Counted from the stretch's first letter, positions 41,154 through 50,997 are shown. The stretch is 64,000 nucleotides of DNA from Rudaeicoccus suwonensis (GCF_007829035.1 NZ_VIVQ01000001.1:2401161-2465160); one strand, 5' to 3'. Numbers and translations are program-made. The notes: generated from the letters alone by a model not told the origin.

Positions 41154-43790
41154 ATGACTGACTCCGCCAGCCCGCGCACGCCCGACGTCCCCGACAAGCC
41201 GACCGTCGACGGCCTGGAGGACAAGTGGGATGCCGTATGGCGCGAGCAGGGCACCTACGCCTTCGACCGCGAGCGCGCGCTGTCGCTGCCGCGAGAGCAG
41301 GTCTTCGCCATCGACACTCCCCCGCCGACGGCGAGCGGGTCGCTGCACGTGGGTCACGTCTTCGGCTACAGCCAGGCCGACGCGATCGCGCGCTACCAGC
41401 GCATGCGCGGCAAGGAGGTGTTCTACCCGCTCGGGTGGGACGACAACGGCCTGCCCACCGAGCGTCGGGTGCAGAACTACTACGGCGTCCGCGGCGACCA
41501 CTCCGCAGCATACGACCCGGATTTCACCCCTCCGCAGCAGGGCGCCGAGGGCAAGTCGGTCAAGGCCGCCGACCAGGTGCCGATCAGCCGCGCCAACTTC
41601 ATCCCGCTGTGTGAGGAGCTCACGGTCGAGGACGAAAAAGCCTTCGAGTCCTGCTTCCGCCGCCTCGGCCTGTCGGTGGACTGGTCGCAGACCTATCGCA
41701 CCATCGACGACCGTTCGCGCGCGGCTGCCCAGCAGGCGTTCCTGCGCAATGTCGAGCGCGGCGAGGCCTACCAGGCCGAAGCCCCCGGCCTCTGGGACGT
41801 GACCTTCCAGTCGGCCGTCGCGCAGGCCGAGCTCGAGGCACGCGACTACCCCGGAGCCTTCCACCGGGTGGCCTTCCACGACGGTGAGACGCCGCTGTTC
41901 ATCGAGACCACCCGACCTGAGCTCATCCCGGCATGCGTGGCGCTCATCGCCCACCCCGACGACGAGCGGTATGCATCGTTGTTCGGAAAGACAGTGACCT
42001 CACCGCTTTTCGGCGTCGAGGTGCCGGTGCTGGCGCACCCCGCGGCCGAGCCCGACAAGGGCGCGGGCATCGCGATGTGCTGCACCTTCGGCGATCTCAC
42101 CGACGTCATCTGGTGGCGCGAGCTGCAACTACCGATCCGTTCGGTGATCACCCGCAACGGCCGGTTGCAGGGCGAGACGCCGGACTGGATCGCGGGCGGT
42201 CCCGGCGAGCAGTTGTATGCCGAAGGTCTGGCCGGCAAGACGGTTCACTCCGCACGGGTGGCCGTCGTCGATGCGCTGCGTGAGTCCGGCGATCTCGACG
42301 GTGAGCCCAAGGCGACGCAGCGCAAGGCGAACTTCTTCGAGAAGGGCGACAAGCCGCTCGAGATCGTGACCAGCCGGCAGTGGTACATCCGCAACGGAGG
42401 TCGCAGCAAGGAACTGCGCGAAGCCCTGATCGCCCGTGGCAGCGAGATCGACTTCCACCCCGGTTTCATGCGCAGCCGCTACACCAACTGGATCGACGGG
42501 CTGAACGGCGACTGGCTGATCAGCCGCCAGCGCTTCTTCGGGGTGCCCTTCCCGGTCTGGTATCCCGTCGACGCCGACGGGGAGACCGACTACGACCGCC
42601 CGATCCTGGCGGCCGAGGCGAGCCTGCCGGTCGACCCGCAGACCGACATACCTGCCGGTTACTCCGGCGAACAGCGAGGCGTGCCAGGGGGTTTCGTCGG
42701 TGACCCGGACATCATGGACACTTGGGCGACGTCGTCGCTGACCCCGCAGATCGCCGGTGGCTGGTCGGTCACCAGCGACGCCGGTGGGCGTAACGACGCC
42801 GAACTCTTCGACAAGATCTTCCCGTTCGACTACCGACCGCAGGGCCACGACATCATCCGCACCTGGCTGTTCTCGACCGTGGTCCGCAGCCACTTCGAGC
42901 ACGGCAGTGTGCCGTGGACCGGCGCCGGCATCAACGGGTGGATCCTCGACCCCGACCGCAAGAAGATGTCCAAGTCCAAGGGCAACGCGGTCACACCGGA
43001 GGAGGTGCTGCGCCAGCACGGCGCCGACGCGGTGCGTTACTGGGCCGTCTCGGGTCGTCTCGGCAATGACGCCGCGTATGACGAGGGTCAGATGAAGGTC
43101 GGCCGTCGTCTGGCGATGAAGCTGCTCAACGCCAGCAAGTTCGCGCTCACGATGGGTGACGCACCGGCGGTTGCGGCGCTGGTGACCCACCCGCTCGACC
43201 GTTCGATGCTGGCGGCTCTCGCGCAGGTCGTCACCGATGCGACGCGCAGCTACGAGGCGTGGGATTACACGCGCAGCCTCGAGCTGACCGAGTCCTTCTT
43301 CTGGACCTTCTGCGACGACTACATCGAGCTGGTCAAGGACCGCGCCTACGGTAGCCACGGCGAGGAGGCGGCAGCCAGCGCGCGCGCCGCGCTGCGGATA
43401 GCTCTCTCGGTGCAATTGCGCCTGCTCGCGCCGTTCGTGCCCTACGCCACCGAGGAAGTCTGGTCCTGGTGGCAGGACGGCTCGGTGCACCGCAGCAGCT
43501 GGCCGGAAGCCGCCGAGTGCGGTGTCACCGACGCCGATGACGGCACCCTGGCCGCCGCGGGCGCCGCGCTCGCGGGCATTCGCAAGGCCAAGTCCGACGC
43601 CAAACTCGGGATGCGTGCCGAGGTCACGGCGCTGACGATCGCGGCGCCCACCGCCATACAGCAGCTGTTGCGGTCGGCAGAGGCCGACCTGCGCGCCGCC
43701 GGAAAGGTCACCGCCGATCCGCACTACGTCGATGGGGACGCGGTCGAGGTGTCGGACGTTGCGCTGACGCCACCGCCTCCGCGCAATTGA
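41154..43790 (+). CDS. valS: Valyl-tRNA synthetase
   Basis: An 878-aa class I synthetase. HIGH motif: SGSLHVGHVFGYSQAD (about 63-78). CP1 editing domain: PLFIETTRPELIPACVALIAHPDD. The KMSKS loop is canonical in DRKKMSKSKGNAVTPEEVL. The anticodon-binding domain follows from about 650. There is no long C-terminal coiled coil, which is normal for this shorter form. The start is the ATG at 41154 (MTDSASPRT). A strong terminator follows the gene. Confidence 0.96.
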   Translation: MTDSASPRTPDVPDKPTVDGLEDKWDAVWREQGTYAFDRERALSLPREQVFAIDTPPPTASGSLHVGHVFGYSQADAIARYQRMRGKEVFYPLGWDDNGLPTERRVQNYYGVRGDHSAAYDPDFTPPQQGAEGKSVKAADQVPISRANFIPLCEELTVEDEKAFESCFRRLGLSVDWSQTYRTIDDRSRAAAQQAFLRNVERGEAYQAEAPGLWDVTFQSAVAQAELEARDYPGAFHRVAFHDGETPLFIETTRPELIPACVALIAHPDDERYASLFGKTVTSPLFGVEVPVLAHPAAEPDKGAGIAMCCTFGDLTDVIWWRELQLPIRSVITRNGRLQGETPDWIAGGPGEQLYAEGLAGKTVHSARVAVVDALRESGDLDGEPKATQRKANFFEKGDKPLEIVTSRQWYIRNGGRSKELREALIARGSEIDFHPGFMRSRYTNWIDGLNGDWLISRQRFFGVPFPVWYPVDADGETDYDRPILAAEASLPVDPQTDIPAGYSGEQRGVPGGFVGDPDIMDTWATSSLTPQIAGGWSVTSDAGGRNDAELFDKIFPFDYRPQGHDIIRTWLFSTVVRSHFEHGSVPWTGAGINGWILDPDRKKMSKSKGNAVTPEEVLRQHGADAVRYWAVSGRLGNDAAYDEGQMKVGRRLAMKLLNASKFALTMGDAPAVAALVTHPLDRSMLAALAQVVTDATRSYEAWDYTRSLELTESFFWTFCDDYIELVKDRAYGSHGEEAAASARAALRIALSVQLRLLAPFVPYATEEVWSWWQDGSVHRSSWPEAAECGVTDADDGTLAAAGAALAGIRKAKSDAKLGMRAEVTALTIAAPTAIQQLLRSAEADLRAAGKVTADPHYVDGDAVEVSDVALTPPPPRN

Positions 43791-43807
43791 CAGGGTCGTG
43801 ATGTCGA

Positions 43808-43841
43808 CCGAGTCGGAAAGCGCACCCGATTTCCGACTCGG
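43808..43841 (+). terminator. valS terminator
   Basis: CCGAGTCGGAAA (43808-43819) and TTTCCGACTCGG (43830-43841) form a perfect 12-bp stem with a ten-base loop, 18 bases after valS. Confidence 0.8.
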
Positions 43842-43870
43842 CGGCAATCTTTGTGCCATAGATTGTCCTC

Positions 43871-44578
43871 ATGCTCGGGGGGCACCACACATCACAGACG
43901 ACGGCCGCACGCTCGTGGCCGTTGGTGGGCACAGCCGCCGTCGCCGTGGCAACCCTGTTGTTCCTCTCCATCGCCCGTCGGCCCGGCTTCGCCTACACGA
44001 CCGGCCGCGAGACGATCGGCGACCTGGGTGTCCCGCACCATGCGCCTCGTCCGACGACCGTCGGTTCGCGCAGTTCCGCGCCGGTGCAGGCGCCCCTGCA
44101 CTCACATCACAGCCTTATCGGACCGTCGATCGTGGCGCTGGTCGGCGTCGTCCTTGCGGTGATCCTGGTCGTGTCGGCAGTGCGCTGGTTGATGGAGTAC
44201 CTGCGCGATCGGCGCCGCCTCGACCCGATCGCGGTGCAGGTGGCGGCGCCATCGACGACCTTCGCCGAAACCGTCGAGCAGCAACACGAGGCGATGCGAC
44301 TCGGCACCCCGACCAACGCCATCATCGCCTGCTGGGTCGCGTTCGAGAGGACAGCTGCCGAGGTCGGCGTACCACGCCGCCCCGCGGAGACCTCCGGCGA
44401 ACTCGCCGAGCTGATCTGCCAGGCCTTCAGCGTCGACCGCGCGGCCCTGCAGGAACTCGCCGAGTTGTATGGCGAGGCGCGGTTCTCCGATCACCCGTTG
44501 CAGGAGGCGCACCGCGACCGTGCGATCGCGGCACTGCAGCGAATCCGTGCATCACTGGACCGGCAGCCGATCGGATGA
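43871..44578 (+). CDS. DUF4129-like membrane protein, first gene of the MoxR operon
   Basis: A 235-aa protein with two membrane segments (about 16-34 and 82-104, SIVALVGVVLAVILVVSAVRW) and a cytoplasmic C-terminal region, AIIACWVAFERTAAEVGVPRRPAETSGEL, typical of DUF4129 domains. Such proteins occur in MoxR/DUF58 operons and transglutaminase-linked systems. The function is unknown, possibly envelope-protein maturation with the MoxR ATPase. The start is the ATG at 43871. It follows the valS terminator, so the operon promoter should lie in the 30 bases before it. Confidence 0.75.
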   Translation: MLGGHHTSQTTAARSWPLVGTAAVAVATLLFLSIARRPGFAYTTGRETIGDLGVPHHAPRPTTVGSRSSAPVQAPLHSHHSLIGPSIVALVGVVLAVILVVSAVRWLMEYLRDRRRLDPIAVQVAAPSTTFAETVEQQHEAMRLGTPTNAIIACWVAFERTAAEVGVPRRPAETSGELAELICQAFSVDRAALQELAELYGEARFSDHPLQEAHRDRAIAALQRIRASLDRQPIG

Positions 44579-44591
44579 GCAGGTGCCACAG

Positions 44592-45194
44592 ATGAGTCAG
44601 TTCGTACGCGAGCCCGACCATGTCATCGAACCCGAGCCGGTCACGCGAACAGACCTGCGATCCCGTTGGACTAAACGCCTCGCGGTGGTCGCCGTCCTGG
44701 TCGTCGTGGCGTATTTCGGCGCCGGACCGCTCAACATCCACACCCACTGGTTGGCAGTGGCCGCTACGGTCATCGCCGCAGCCGTTGTCATCTGGGCGTT
44801 GGAGTCGGCGGAGTCGGACTGGGACCCGGGCACGTGGGGCGACATCACCGGCCTCGGGCGATCGGTTCGCCGCTCGGATGTGCGTCTGCGGCGTCTTCGA
44901 CTGGCCTGCACGCAGGCAGTCGGCACCGACGGCGAGCACGCGGCGCCGCAGGCGCTGCAGCAGATCCTCACCGATCTGGTGGCCGCCAGACGGGCCGACC
45001 TACCGACCGCGGCCCCACCGCCGTCAACCGGGCCGATGGGCATCGGCCGCATCACCGAGACGTTCGAGACCGGCAGCGCGACGCGGCCACCCGCGCTTCC
45101 GCCGGCCGTCGCAGCCTTCCTGTCCGCCGATCCACCACCCCGCCTCACCGAGCAGCAACTACGAACCATCGTCGGAGAAATCGAGGACATGTGA
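44592..45194 (+). CDS. Uncharacterised membrane protein in the MoxR operon
   Basis: A 200-aa protein. Two hydrophobic segments (about 29-66) lie in RLAVVAVLVVVAYFGAG and HWLAVAATVIAAAVVIWAL, followed by a soluble C-terminal helix-rich part with Arg-rich RSVRRSDVRLRRLRLA and a Pro-rich stretch. I recognise no domain. The start is the ATG at 44592; the stop overlaps the GTG of the MoxR gene (GTGA). It is conserved in position in this operon type, so it probably forms a complex with the neighbouring membrane proteins. Confidence 0.75.
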   Translation: MSQFVREPDHVIEPEPVTRTDLRSRWTKRLAVVAVLVVVAYFGAGPLNIHTHWLAVAATVIAAAVVIWALESAESDWDPGTWGDITGLGRSVRRSDVRLRRLRLACTQAVGTDGEHAAPQALQQILTDLVAARRADLPTAAPPPSTGPMGIGRITETFETGSATRPPALPPAVAAFLSADPPPRLTEQQLRTIVGEIEDM

Positions 45195-46168
45195 CCACTG
45201 ATGCAACCCCGCCCCTGACGGTGCCCCAGACCTCCGAACTCGCCGCGACCGTCCTCGACCACGTCGAGACCGCGGTGGTCGGCAAGCGTGATGCGCTCGA
45301 GGTGGTGCTCGCCACCGTGCTGGCCGGCGGCCACGTGCTCTTGGAGGACAACCCGGGGCTGGGCAAGACGCTGGCCGCCCGGTCCCTCGCGCAGTCGCTC
45401 GGGCTGGACTTCCGCCGCGCACAGTTCACCCCCGACCTGCTGCCGGCGGATCTCACCGGATCGTTCATCTTCGACCAGCGCAACGCCGAGTTCGAGTTCC
45501 GTGAGGGCCCCATCTTCACCGGCCTGCTGCTGGCGGACGAGATCAACCGCACGCCTCCCAAGACCCAGGCGGCGCTCCTGGAGGCCATGCAGGAACGCCA
45601 GGTCACGATCGAGGGCCGCACCTTCCCGCTGCCGCAACCGTTCCACGTCCTCGCGACGGCGAACCCGGTCGAGTACGAAGGCACCTACCCCCTCCCGGAA
45701 GCCCAACTCGACCGGTTCCTCACCCGGGTGACCTTCGGTTACCCGACCGAGGCCGAGGAGTTCGACGTGCTGCAGCGACGTATGACGCGCCGCGCCGAAG
45801 AGATCCAGCTGGATCCGGTCACGGACGCAGCCGGGGTGTTGGCGATGCAGGCGTCGGTCGAAGCCGTGATGGTCGAGCCGACGGTGGCGCAGTACTGCGT
45901 GCAACTCGCCGCGGCCACCCGGGACCACGCGCAGACTCTCATCGGTGCGTCACCGCGCGGGTCGCTGGCACTGATGCTCGTCAGTCGCGCCTACGCGGTG
46001 ATCCGCGGTCGTGACTATGTGCTCCCTGAGGACATCAAGGCGATCGCCGTGCCGGTGCTGGCACACCGGGTGACGCTGCGCCCCGAGCTGTGGATGTCGA
46101 ATGTCACGCCCGCCTCGGTCGTCAACGGTGTGCTGCAGTCGGTGCCGACGCCGGTTGTCACGGCGTGA
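45191..46168 (+). CDS. MoxR family AAA+ ATPase
   Basis: A 325-aa AAA+ protein. Walker A VLLEDNPGLGKT (about 50-61), then the FRRAQFTPDLLPADLTGSFI loop, Walker B LLLADEINRTPPKTQAALLEAM, sensor 1 ATANPVEYEGTYPLPEAQLDRF and a C-terminal lid with GASPRGSLALM. MoxR ATPases act as chaperones that assemble or activate von Willebrand-type partners; here that partner is the DUF58 protein encoded next. The GTG start at 45191 overlaps the previous stop; the longer open frame runs through the upstream gene. Confidence 0.93.
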   Translation: MTTDATPPLTVPQTSELAATVLDHVETAVVGKRDALEVVLATVLAGGHVLLEDNPGLGKTLAARSLAQSLGLDFRRAQFTPDLLPADLTGSFIFDQRNAEFEFREGPIFTGLLLADEINRTPPKTQAALLEAMQERQVTIEGRTFPLPQPFHVLATANPVEYEGTYPLPEAQLDRFLTRVTFGYPTEAEEFDVLQRRMTRRAEEIQLDPVTDAAGVLAMQASVEAVMVEPTVAQYCVQLAAATRDHAQTLIGASPRGSLALMLVSRAYAVIRGRDYVLPEDIKAIAVPVLAHRVTLRPELWMSNVTPASVVNGVLQSVPTPVVTA

Positions 46169-47469
46169 GCGGTCAGCCGCCTGCTGGGCTGCGTTGGCGA
46201 CCGACGCCGTCGTTCCTCGTCGGTCTCACCGCCGCGGCGGTGCTGTCGCTGGTTGCGATCCTCTTCCGCCGGCTCGATGCGGCGCTCTTCGCGACGCCGT
46301 TCATCATCGTGGTCGCCTGGTCGCTCGCCACCCGGCCGTCGAGCAGTCCGCGTCTCCTGCGCCGGTTCAGCGACGTCACCGTGCAGGAGGGCACCACCCA
46401 TCTGCTGCAGATCGAAGCCCGCGAGGTGGCCGGAGCCGAGCAGTTGCTCACCGAGGTCGGTGCCGTCGAGACGATCCTGGTCTCTCCGCGTCGCCATGAC
46501 GTGCAGCTGGTCACCTCCGACACGGCCACCGCGCAGCTGCACTGGACGCCGGCCCGCTGGGGAACCCCGGATTTCGGTGCCTGCCGGGCCGGTCTGCTGT
46601 CGCCGTGGGGGGCCTTCCGGTGGGGGCCGGTGAGATTCAGTTCGGCGATGATCCGGGTGACCCCGCGGGCGGTGTCCTTCCAGAGCCGTGCGGGGATGCC
46701 GCACCCGGTCGGTCTGGTCGGGCGCAACCAGTCACGCCGCAGGGGCGACGGCACGGAGTTCGCCGACATACGGCCGTTCGTACAGGGTGACCGGCTGCGC
46801 CGGATCCACTGGCCGGTCTCCGCCCGCAGCGGCGAGTTGCACGTGCGGACCACCTACGCCGAATTGGACGCCGAGCTCGCGATCATGCTGGACGCATCGA
46901 CCGAGGTGGGCGTCTCCGGCGGTGTCGATGACGTCAGCACCTCTCTCGACCTGGGGGTCCGTGCGGCGGCAGCGGTCGCCGGCTGCTTCCTCACGCAAGG
47001 GGAGCGCGTCGGTCTCGACGTGATCGGTTCCAATCCGGCGGTTCACGTCCCGGTCCGCCCCGGTAGGACGCAGCTGCAGCGTCTGGTCGCCAGTTTGTCC
47101 ACGGTGCGCCCCGGCGGTGAACGCCACCTGCTCTCGTCGATCCGACGGGTGCGGACGTCGCCAGGCGCACTGGTGGTCCTGATTTCGCCGCTGATGTCCG
47201 AGCAGGTGCTTGCGGCCGCAGCCGCGTTGACGCGGCGCGGGCTGACGGTCATGGTGGTCGACTGCCTTCCCGCCGACGTCCGGATCGACAACGACGACAC
47301 GCCCTTGGTCGATGTTGCGCTGCGTATCCGGCTGCAGCAGCGTGCGGTCGAGATCGCTGCCATCCGCAGGATCGGCGTGACCGTGACGGCGTGGAACGGC
47401 CCGGGCAGCCTCGACACGGTGTTGCGCGACCTCAACCGCCGCCCGGCATCCTCGGGAAACCTCAGATGA
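46165..47469 (+). CDS. DUF58 domain protein (MoxR partner)
   Basis: A 434-aa protein. Two N-terminal membrane helices (about 15-50) lead to a beta-rich extracytoplasmic-type section and the DUF58 signature GRNQSRRRGDGTEFADIRPF followed by GDRLRRIHWPVSARSGEL. After this a vWA-like fold begins (AIMLDASTEVG). This is the common partner of MoxR; the pair is thought to build or repair envelope complexes. GTG start at 46165 overlapping the MoxR stop; the end overlaps the next gene (ATGA). Confidence 0.9.
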   Translation: MSGQPPAGLRWRPTPSFLVGLTAAAVLSLVAILFRRLDAALFATPFIIVVAWSLATRPSSSPRLLRRFSDVTVQEGTTHLLQIEAREVAGAEQLLTEVGAVETILVSPRRHDVQLVTSDTATAQLHWTPARWGTPDFGACRAGLLSPWGAFRWGPVRFSSAMIRVTPRAVSFQSRAGMPHPVGLVGRNQSRRRGDGTEFADIRPFVQGDRLRRIHWPVSARSGELHVRTTYAELDAELAIMLDASTEVGVSGGVDDVSTSLDLGVRAAAAVAGCFLTQGERVGLDVIGSNPAVHVPVRPGRTQLQRLVASLSTVRPGGERHLLSSIRRVRTSPGALVVLISPLMSEQVLAAAAALTRRGLTVMVVDCLPADVRIDNDDTPLVDVALRIRLQQRAVEIAAIRRIGVTVTAWNGPGSLDTVLRDLNRRPASSGNLR

Positions 47470-48086
47470 CCGGTCCTGAGCTGACCACCGTGCAACGTGA
47501 AGGCCCTGCGATGAACTTCGTGCGCACGATACCGACCTGGTTCGCCGCTGCGCTGTCGCGACGCCATCGGCCATACCGGGTGCATCGCGATCGCCGATAC
47601 TGCTACCTCGTCGCAGCGGCGATGGTCCTGGCCGTGTGCGCATGTGCAGTCGTGGCGGGACACGCCGGAGGTTTCGCCGTGTTCTTCACCGTGCTGGCGG
47701 TGGCGTGCGTGGGTGTTCAGCAATGGGGCCCCGGTATGGCGGGTGCGCTCACCTTGTCGGCGGCGGCGTGGTTCAGCGCCGCCCCGCCGTCGCAGACGCC
47801 GTGGTGCGTCCCGGCCGCCGTTGCGATGCTCGTGATGTTCTCGGCTATGACGCTGGCCGGCTACGGTCCCGAGGCGGCTCCCGTGCCGCGTGACCTGCTG
47901 CTGCGGTGGGTGCGTCGCGTCGCTGTCGTCGCTGCGATCACCGTGGTGGCGGGACTCCTCGCGGGCGCCATGGGCTCAGCCGGCATGCGCGGATCAGTGG
48001 ACCTGTCGGCAGTCGGCCTGCTGCTCGTCGCGGGGCTGGTGGTCGTCATCGTCCGCATCATCACGGCTGCGCACGGCAGCGACTGA
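47466..48086 (+). CDS. Uncharacterised membrane protein ending the MoxR operon
   Basis: A 206-aa protein with about four to six hydrophobic segments (YCYLVAAAMVLAVCACAVV, FFTVLAVACVGVQQWG, and the C-terminal VGLLLVAGLVVVIVRII). It starts at the ATG at 47466, overlapping the DUF58 stop. No domain recognised. It ends only one base before the clpX stop on the other strand, so the two transcripts converge tightly without an obvious terminator. The usual transglutaminase-type (DUF3488) protein of such operons is missing; this gene takes its place. Confidence 0.75.
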   Translation: MTGPELTTVQREGPAMNFVRTIPTWFAAALSRRHRPYRVHRDRRYCYLVAAAMVLAVCACAVVAGHAGGFAVFFTVLAVACVGVQQWGPGMAGALTLSAAAWFSAAPPSQTPWCVPAAVAMLVMFSAMTLAGYGPEAAPVPRDLLLRWVRRVAVVAAITVVAGLLAGAMGSAGMRGSVDLSAVGLLLVAGLVVVIVRIITAAHGSD

Positions 48087-48087
48087 C

Positions 48088-49377
48088 TCAGGCGGATTCC
48101 TTGCGCGGCGGGCGTTTGCGGGTCGGCGTGGTGTCGCGTCGCACGATCGTCGGGTTGACGTTGTCGAGCACAACCTCGCGGGTGATGACCACCCGGGCGA
48201 TGTCGTCGTCGCTCGGGACGTCGAACATCACCGGCAACAGGACCTCCTCGAGAATCGCACGCAGCCCACGGGCACCTGTGCCACGCAGCATCGCCTGCTC
48301 GGCAACCGCCTCGACAGCGTCCTGACTGAACTCGAGCTCGACCCCGTCGATCTCGAACATCTTTTCGTACTGCTTCACCAGCGCGTTGCGCGGCTCGGTG
48401 AGGATCGACACCAGACCCTCGCGGTCCAGCGGCTCCACCGTGGTGATGATCGGCAGACGCCCGATGAACTCCGGGATCAGGCCGAACTTCATCAGATCCT
48501 CGGGCAGCACGTCGGAGAAGCTGGTCAGCGGGTCCTTGGCGGTCCGCAGCTCCGAACCGAAGCCCAGACCCTGGCGACCGGTACGGGCCTCGATGATCTT
48601 CTCCAACCCCGCGAAGGCGCCACCGACGATGAACAGCACGTTCGTGGTGTCGATCTGGATGAACTCCTGGTGTGGGTGCTTGCGACCGCCCTGCGGCGGC
48701 ACGCTCGCGGTGGTGCCTTCGAGGATCTTCAGCAACGCCTGCTGGACGCCCTCACCGGACACGTCACGGGTGATCGAGGGGTTCTCGCTCTTGCGGGCGA
48801 CCTTGTCGACCTCGTCGATGTAGATGATGCCCGTCTCGGCCTTCTTCACATCGAAGTCGGCGGCCTGGATGAGTTTGAGCAGAATGTTCTCGACGTCCTC
48901 GCCGACATAGCCCGCCTCGGTCAGCGCCGTGGCGTCGGCGATGGCGAAGGGAACGTTGAGCATCCGGGCGAGCGTCTGCGCGAGGTAGGTCTTGCCGCAG
49001 CCGGTCGGGCCGATCAGCAGGATGTTGGACTTGGCGATCTCGACGCTCTGGCCATCCTTCTTGGCCGACGCAGACTGCTCGGCGGCCTGGATGCGCTTGT
49101 AGTGGTTGTAGACGGCAACGGCCAGCGCGCGCTTGGCGGTCTCCTGCCCGACGACATACTGCTCGAGAAACTCGAAGATCTCTTTGGGCTTGGGCAACTG
49201 TTCCAGCCCCAGGTCGGAGGTCTCGGCGAGCTCCTCCTCGATGATCTCGTTGCACAGGTCGATGCACTCGTCGCAGATGTAGACGCCCGGCCCGGCGATG
49301 AGTTTCTTGACCTGCTTCTGGCTCTTTCCGCAGAACGAGCACTTCAGCAGGTCGCCGCCCTCTCCCATGCGTGCCAC
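48088..49377 (-). CDS. clpX: ATP-dependent Clp protease ATP-binding subunit ClpX
   Basis: A 429-aa AAA+ unfoldase. The N-terminal zinc domain is [20 protein letters not shown] with the second pair in [10 protein letters not shown]. Walker [18 protein letters not shown], pore loop GYVGED, Walker [10 protein letters not shown], and the ClpP-contacting loop region in [13 protein letters not shown]. It feeds unfolded, tagged proteins to ClpP1/ClpP2. Start: GTG at 49377 (VARMGEGGD), matching actinobacterial ClpX. It is transcribed separately from clpP by a hairpin at 49555-49597. The basic C-terminal tail ([13 protein letters not shown]) is usual. Confidence 0.97.
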   Translation of the reverse strand: MARMGEGGDLLKCSFCGKSQKQVKKLIAGPGVYICDECIDLCNEIIEEELAETSDLGLEQLPKPKEIFEFLEQYVVGQETAKRALAVAVYNHYKRIQAAEQSASAKKDGQSVEIAKSNILLIGPTGCGKTYLAQTLARMLNVPFAIADATALTEAGYVGEDVENILLKLIQAADFDVKKAETGIIYIDEVDKVARKSENPSITRDVSGEGVQQALLKILEGTTASVPPQGGRKHPHQEFIQIDTTNVLFIVGGAFAGLEKIIEARTGRQGLGFGSELRTAKDPLTSFSDVLPEDLMKFGLIPEFIGRLPIITTVEPLDREGLVSILTEPRNALVKQYEKMFEIDGVELEFSQDAVEAVAEQAMLRGTGARGLRAILEEVLLPVMFDVPSDDDIARVVITREVVLDNVNPTIVRRDTTPTRKRPPRKESA

Positions 49378-49554
49378 GTGGCTTCCTCTCCGATCGCGAA
49401 CACCTCTGACCAGCCTGCCGTCGACAAGCTGTGCTGTGGCGACGCTACCCCGACGGCGCGCTCACTCATGACATTGAATCCCGGTGTCGGGCATCAAGTC
49501 ACGCCTGTCCGCTGATGGCGAAATCGCCGGTCGAGTCACACCCGTCACAGACGT

Positions 49555-49597
49555 TCGTATGCCGGGGACGTCATGTGCTGACGGCCCCGGCATACGA
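49555..49597 (-). terminator. Hairpin after clpP2
   Basis: TCGTATGCCGGGG (49555-49567) and CCCCGGCATACGA (49585-49597) form a perfect 13-bp stem, 19 bases past the clpP2 stop. Each arm contains the octamer GTATGCCG in inverted orientation. Confidence 0.7.
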
Positions 49598-49616
49598 GAC
49601 GAAAAACCTGCGGGTA

Positions 49617-50285
49617 CTACTGTGCGGACGCCTTGCGGCTGGACAGCACCTGGTCGATCAGGCCGTACTCCTTGGCCTGCGCGGCGGTGAGGATCTTGTC
49701 GCGCTCGATGTCCTTCTCGACCTCTTCGGCGGTGCGTCCGGTGTGCTTGGCCAGCGTCTGCTCGAGCCACTCACGCATCCGGAAGATCTCGTTGGCCGTG
49801 ACCTCGAGGTCGGAGGCGGTGCCACCCGTGCCCTCCATCGCCGGCTGGTGGATCAGGATGCGCGCGTTCGGCAGCGCGAACCGCTTGCCGGGAGCGCCCG
49901 CGCCCAGCAGCACCGCGGCTGCGGAGGCGGCCTGCCCGACGACGAAGGTCTGCACGTCCGGCTGGATGTACTGCATCGTGTCGTAGATCGCAGTGAGCGC
50001 GGTGAAGGAGCCACCGGGTGAGTTGATGTACATCAGGATGTCGCGGTCGGGATCCTGGCTCTCGAGCACGATCAGCTGCGCGATGACGTCGTCCGCCGAC
50101 GCGTCGTCGACCTGCACCCCGAGGAAGATGATGCGGTCCTCGAAAAGCTTGTTGTAGGGGTCGGAGCGCTTCATGCCGTAGGAGGTGCGCTCCTCGAACT
50201 GCGGCAGGATGTAGCGATTGGTCGGCTGCGGTGCGCGGAGTCCGGCATACGGCGAATTCATCTGTGCTCCCAGGTAATCGGTCAT
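49617..50285 (-). CDS. clpP2: ATP-dependent Clp protease proteolytic subunit ClpP2
   Basis: A 222-aa serine peptidase subunit. The nucleophile Ser is in VVGQAASAAAVLLGAG and the His in ARILIHQPAMEG; the catalytic Asp lies further on (IERDKILTA). Actinobacteria use two ClpP types that form a mixed ring and are essential. It starts at the ATG at 50285, sharing one base with the clpP1 stop (TGATG); the N-terminal 30 residues are a propeptide-like extension. It is co-transcribed with clpP1. Confidence 0.95.
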   Translation of the reverse strand: MTDYLGAQMNSPYAGLRAPQPTNRYILPQFEERTSYGMKRSDPYNKLFEDRIIFLGVQVDDASADDVIAQLIVLESQDPDRDILMYINSPGGSFTALTAIYDTMQYIQPDVQTFVVGQAASAAAVLLGAGAPGKRFALPNARILIHQPAMEGTGGTASDLEVTANEIFRMREWLEQTLAKHTGRTAEEVEKDIERDKILTAAQAKEYGLIDQVLSSRKASAQ

Positions 50286-50869
50286 CAGTGGCCCCCGCCC
50301 GGTGCGTCGGTCGAACGCTCGAAGACGTGGTCGACGAAGCCGTAGTCCTTGGCCTCCTGAGCGGAGAACCAGCGGTCACGGTCGGAGTCGCTGGTGATCT
50401 GCTCGACGGTCTGGCCGGTGTGCTCGGCGATGAGCTCGGCCATCTGCCGCTTGATGAACACCAGCTGCTCTGCCTGGATCTTGATGTCGGAGGCCGTGCC
50501 GCCGATACCGCCGGACGGCTGGTGCATCATGACGCGTGCGTGCGGCGTGGCGTAGCGCTTGCCCGGCGTACCCGCCGACAGCAGGAACTGGCCCATGCTC
50601 GCAGCCATACCCATCGCGACGGTTGCGACGTCGTTGGGGATCCAGTTCATCGTGTCGAAGATCGCCATGCCGGCCGAGATCGAGCCACCGGGGCTGTTGA
50701 TGTACAGCCAGATGTCCTTCTCCGGGTCCTCGGCCGCCAACAGCAACAACTGCGCGCAGATCGCGTTGGCGTTGTCGTCGCGGACGTCGGAACCGAGGAA
50801 GATGATCCGTTCCCTGAGCAGGCGGTTGTAGATCTGGTCGTCAAGGCCCATCGAGCTTTCGGTGGCCAT
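50285..50869 (-). CDS. clpP1: ATP-dependent Clp protease proteolytic subunit ClpP1
   Basis: A 194-aa subunit. The nucleophile Ser is in [16 protein letters not shown] and the His in [27 protein letters not shown] is the usual handle region. The start is the ATG at 50869, with AGGAGG eight bases before it; the open frame is longer but extends into the promoter. A ClgR-like operator lies about 115 bases upstream, so it is probably induced by stress through ClgR, as known in other actinobacteria. Confidence 0.96.
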   Translation of the reverse strand: MATESSMGLDDQIYNRLLRERIIFLGSDVRDDNANAICAQLLLLAAEDPEKDIWLYINSPGGSISAGMAIFDTMNWIPNDVATVAMGMAASMGQFLLSAGTPGKRYATPHARVMMHQPSGGIGGTASDIKIQAEQLVFIKRQMAELIAEHTGQTVEQITSDSDRDRWFSAQEAKDYGFVDHVFERSTDAPGGGH

Positions 50870-50982
50870 CGACACCTCCTGTGCGTTGCTCACGCTCGTC
50901 TCCATCATGTCGTGGTGCGGGTTGTGCACTTCATGGACCCTAACGCCAGCGTCCGCCGTCTTCGTCCCCGATCGGGCCGATG

Positions 50983-50997
50983 TTCGCCACAGGCGAA
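50983..50997 (-). promoter_or_regulatory. Candidate ClgR operator upstream of clpP1
   Basis: TTCGCCACAGGCGAA is a perfect palindrome around an ACA centre. ClgR boxes of actinobacteria have CGC-N5-GCG cores with flanking T and A, and control clpP1P2; this one fits that spacing and position. The regulator itself is not in the window. Confidence 0.6.
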
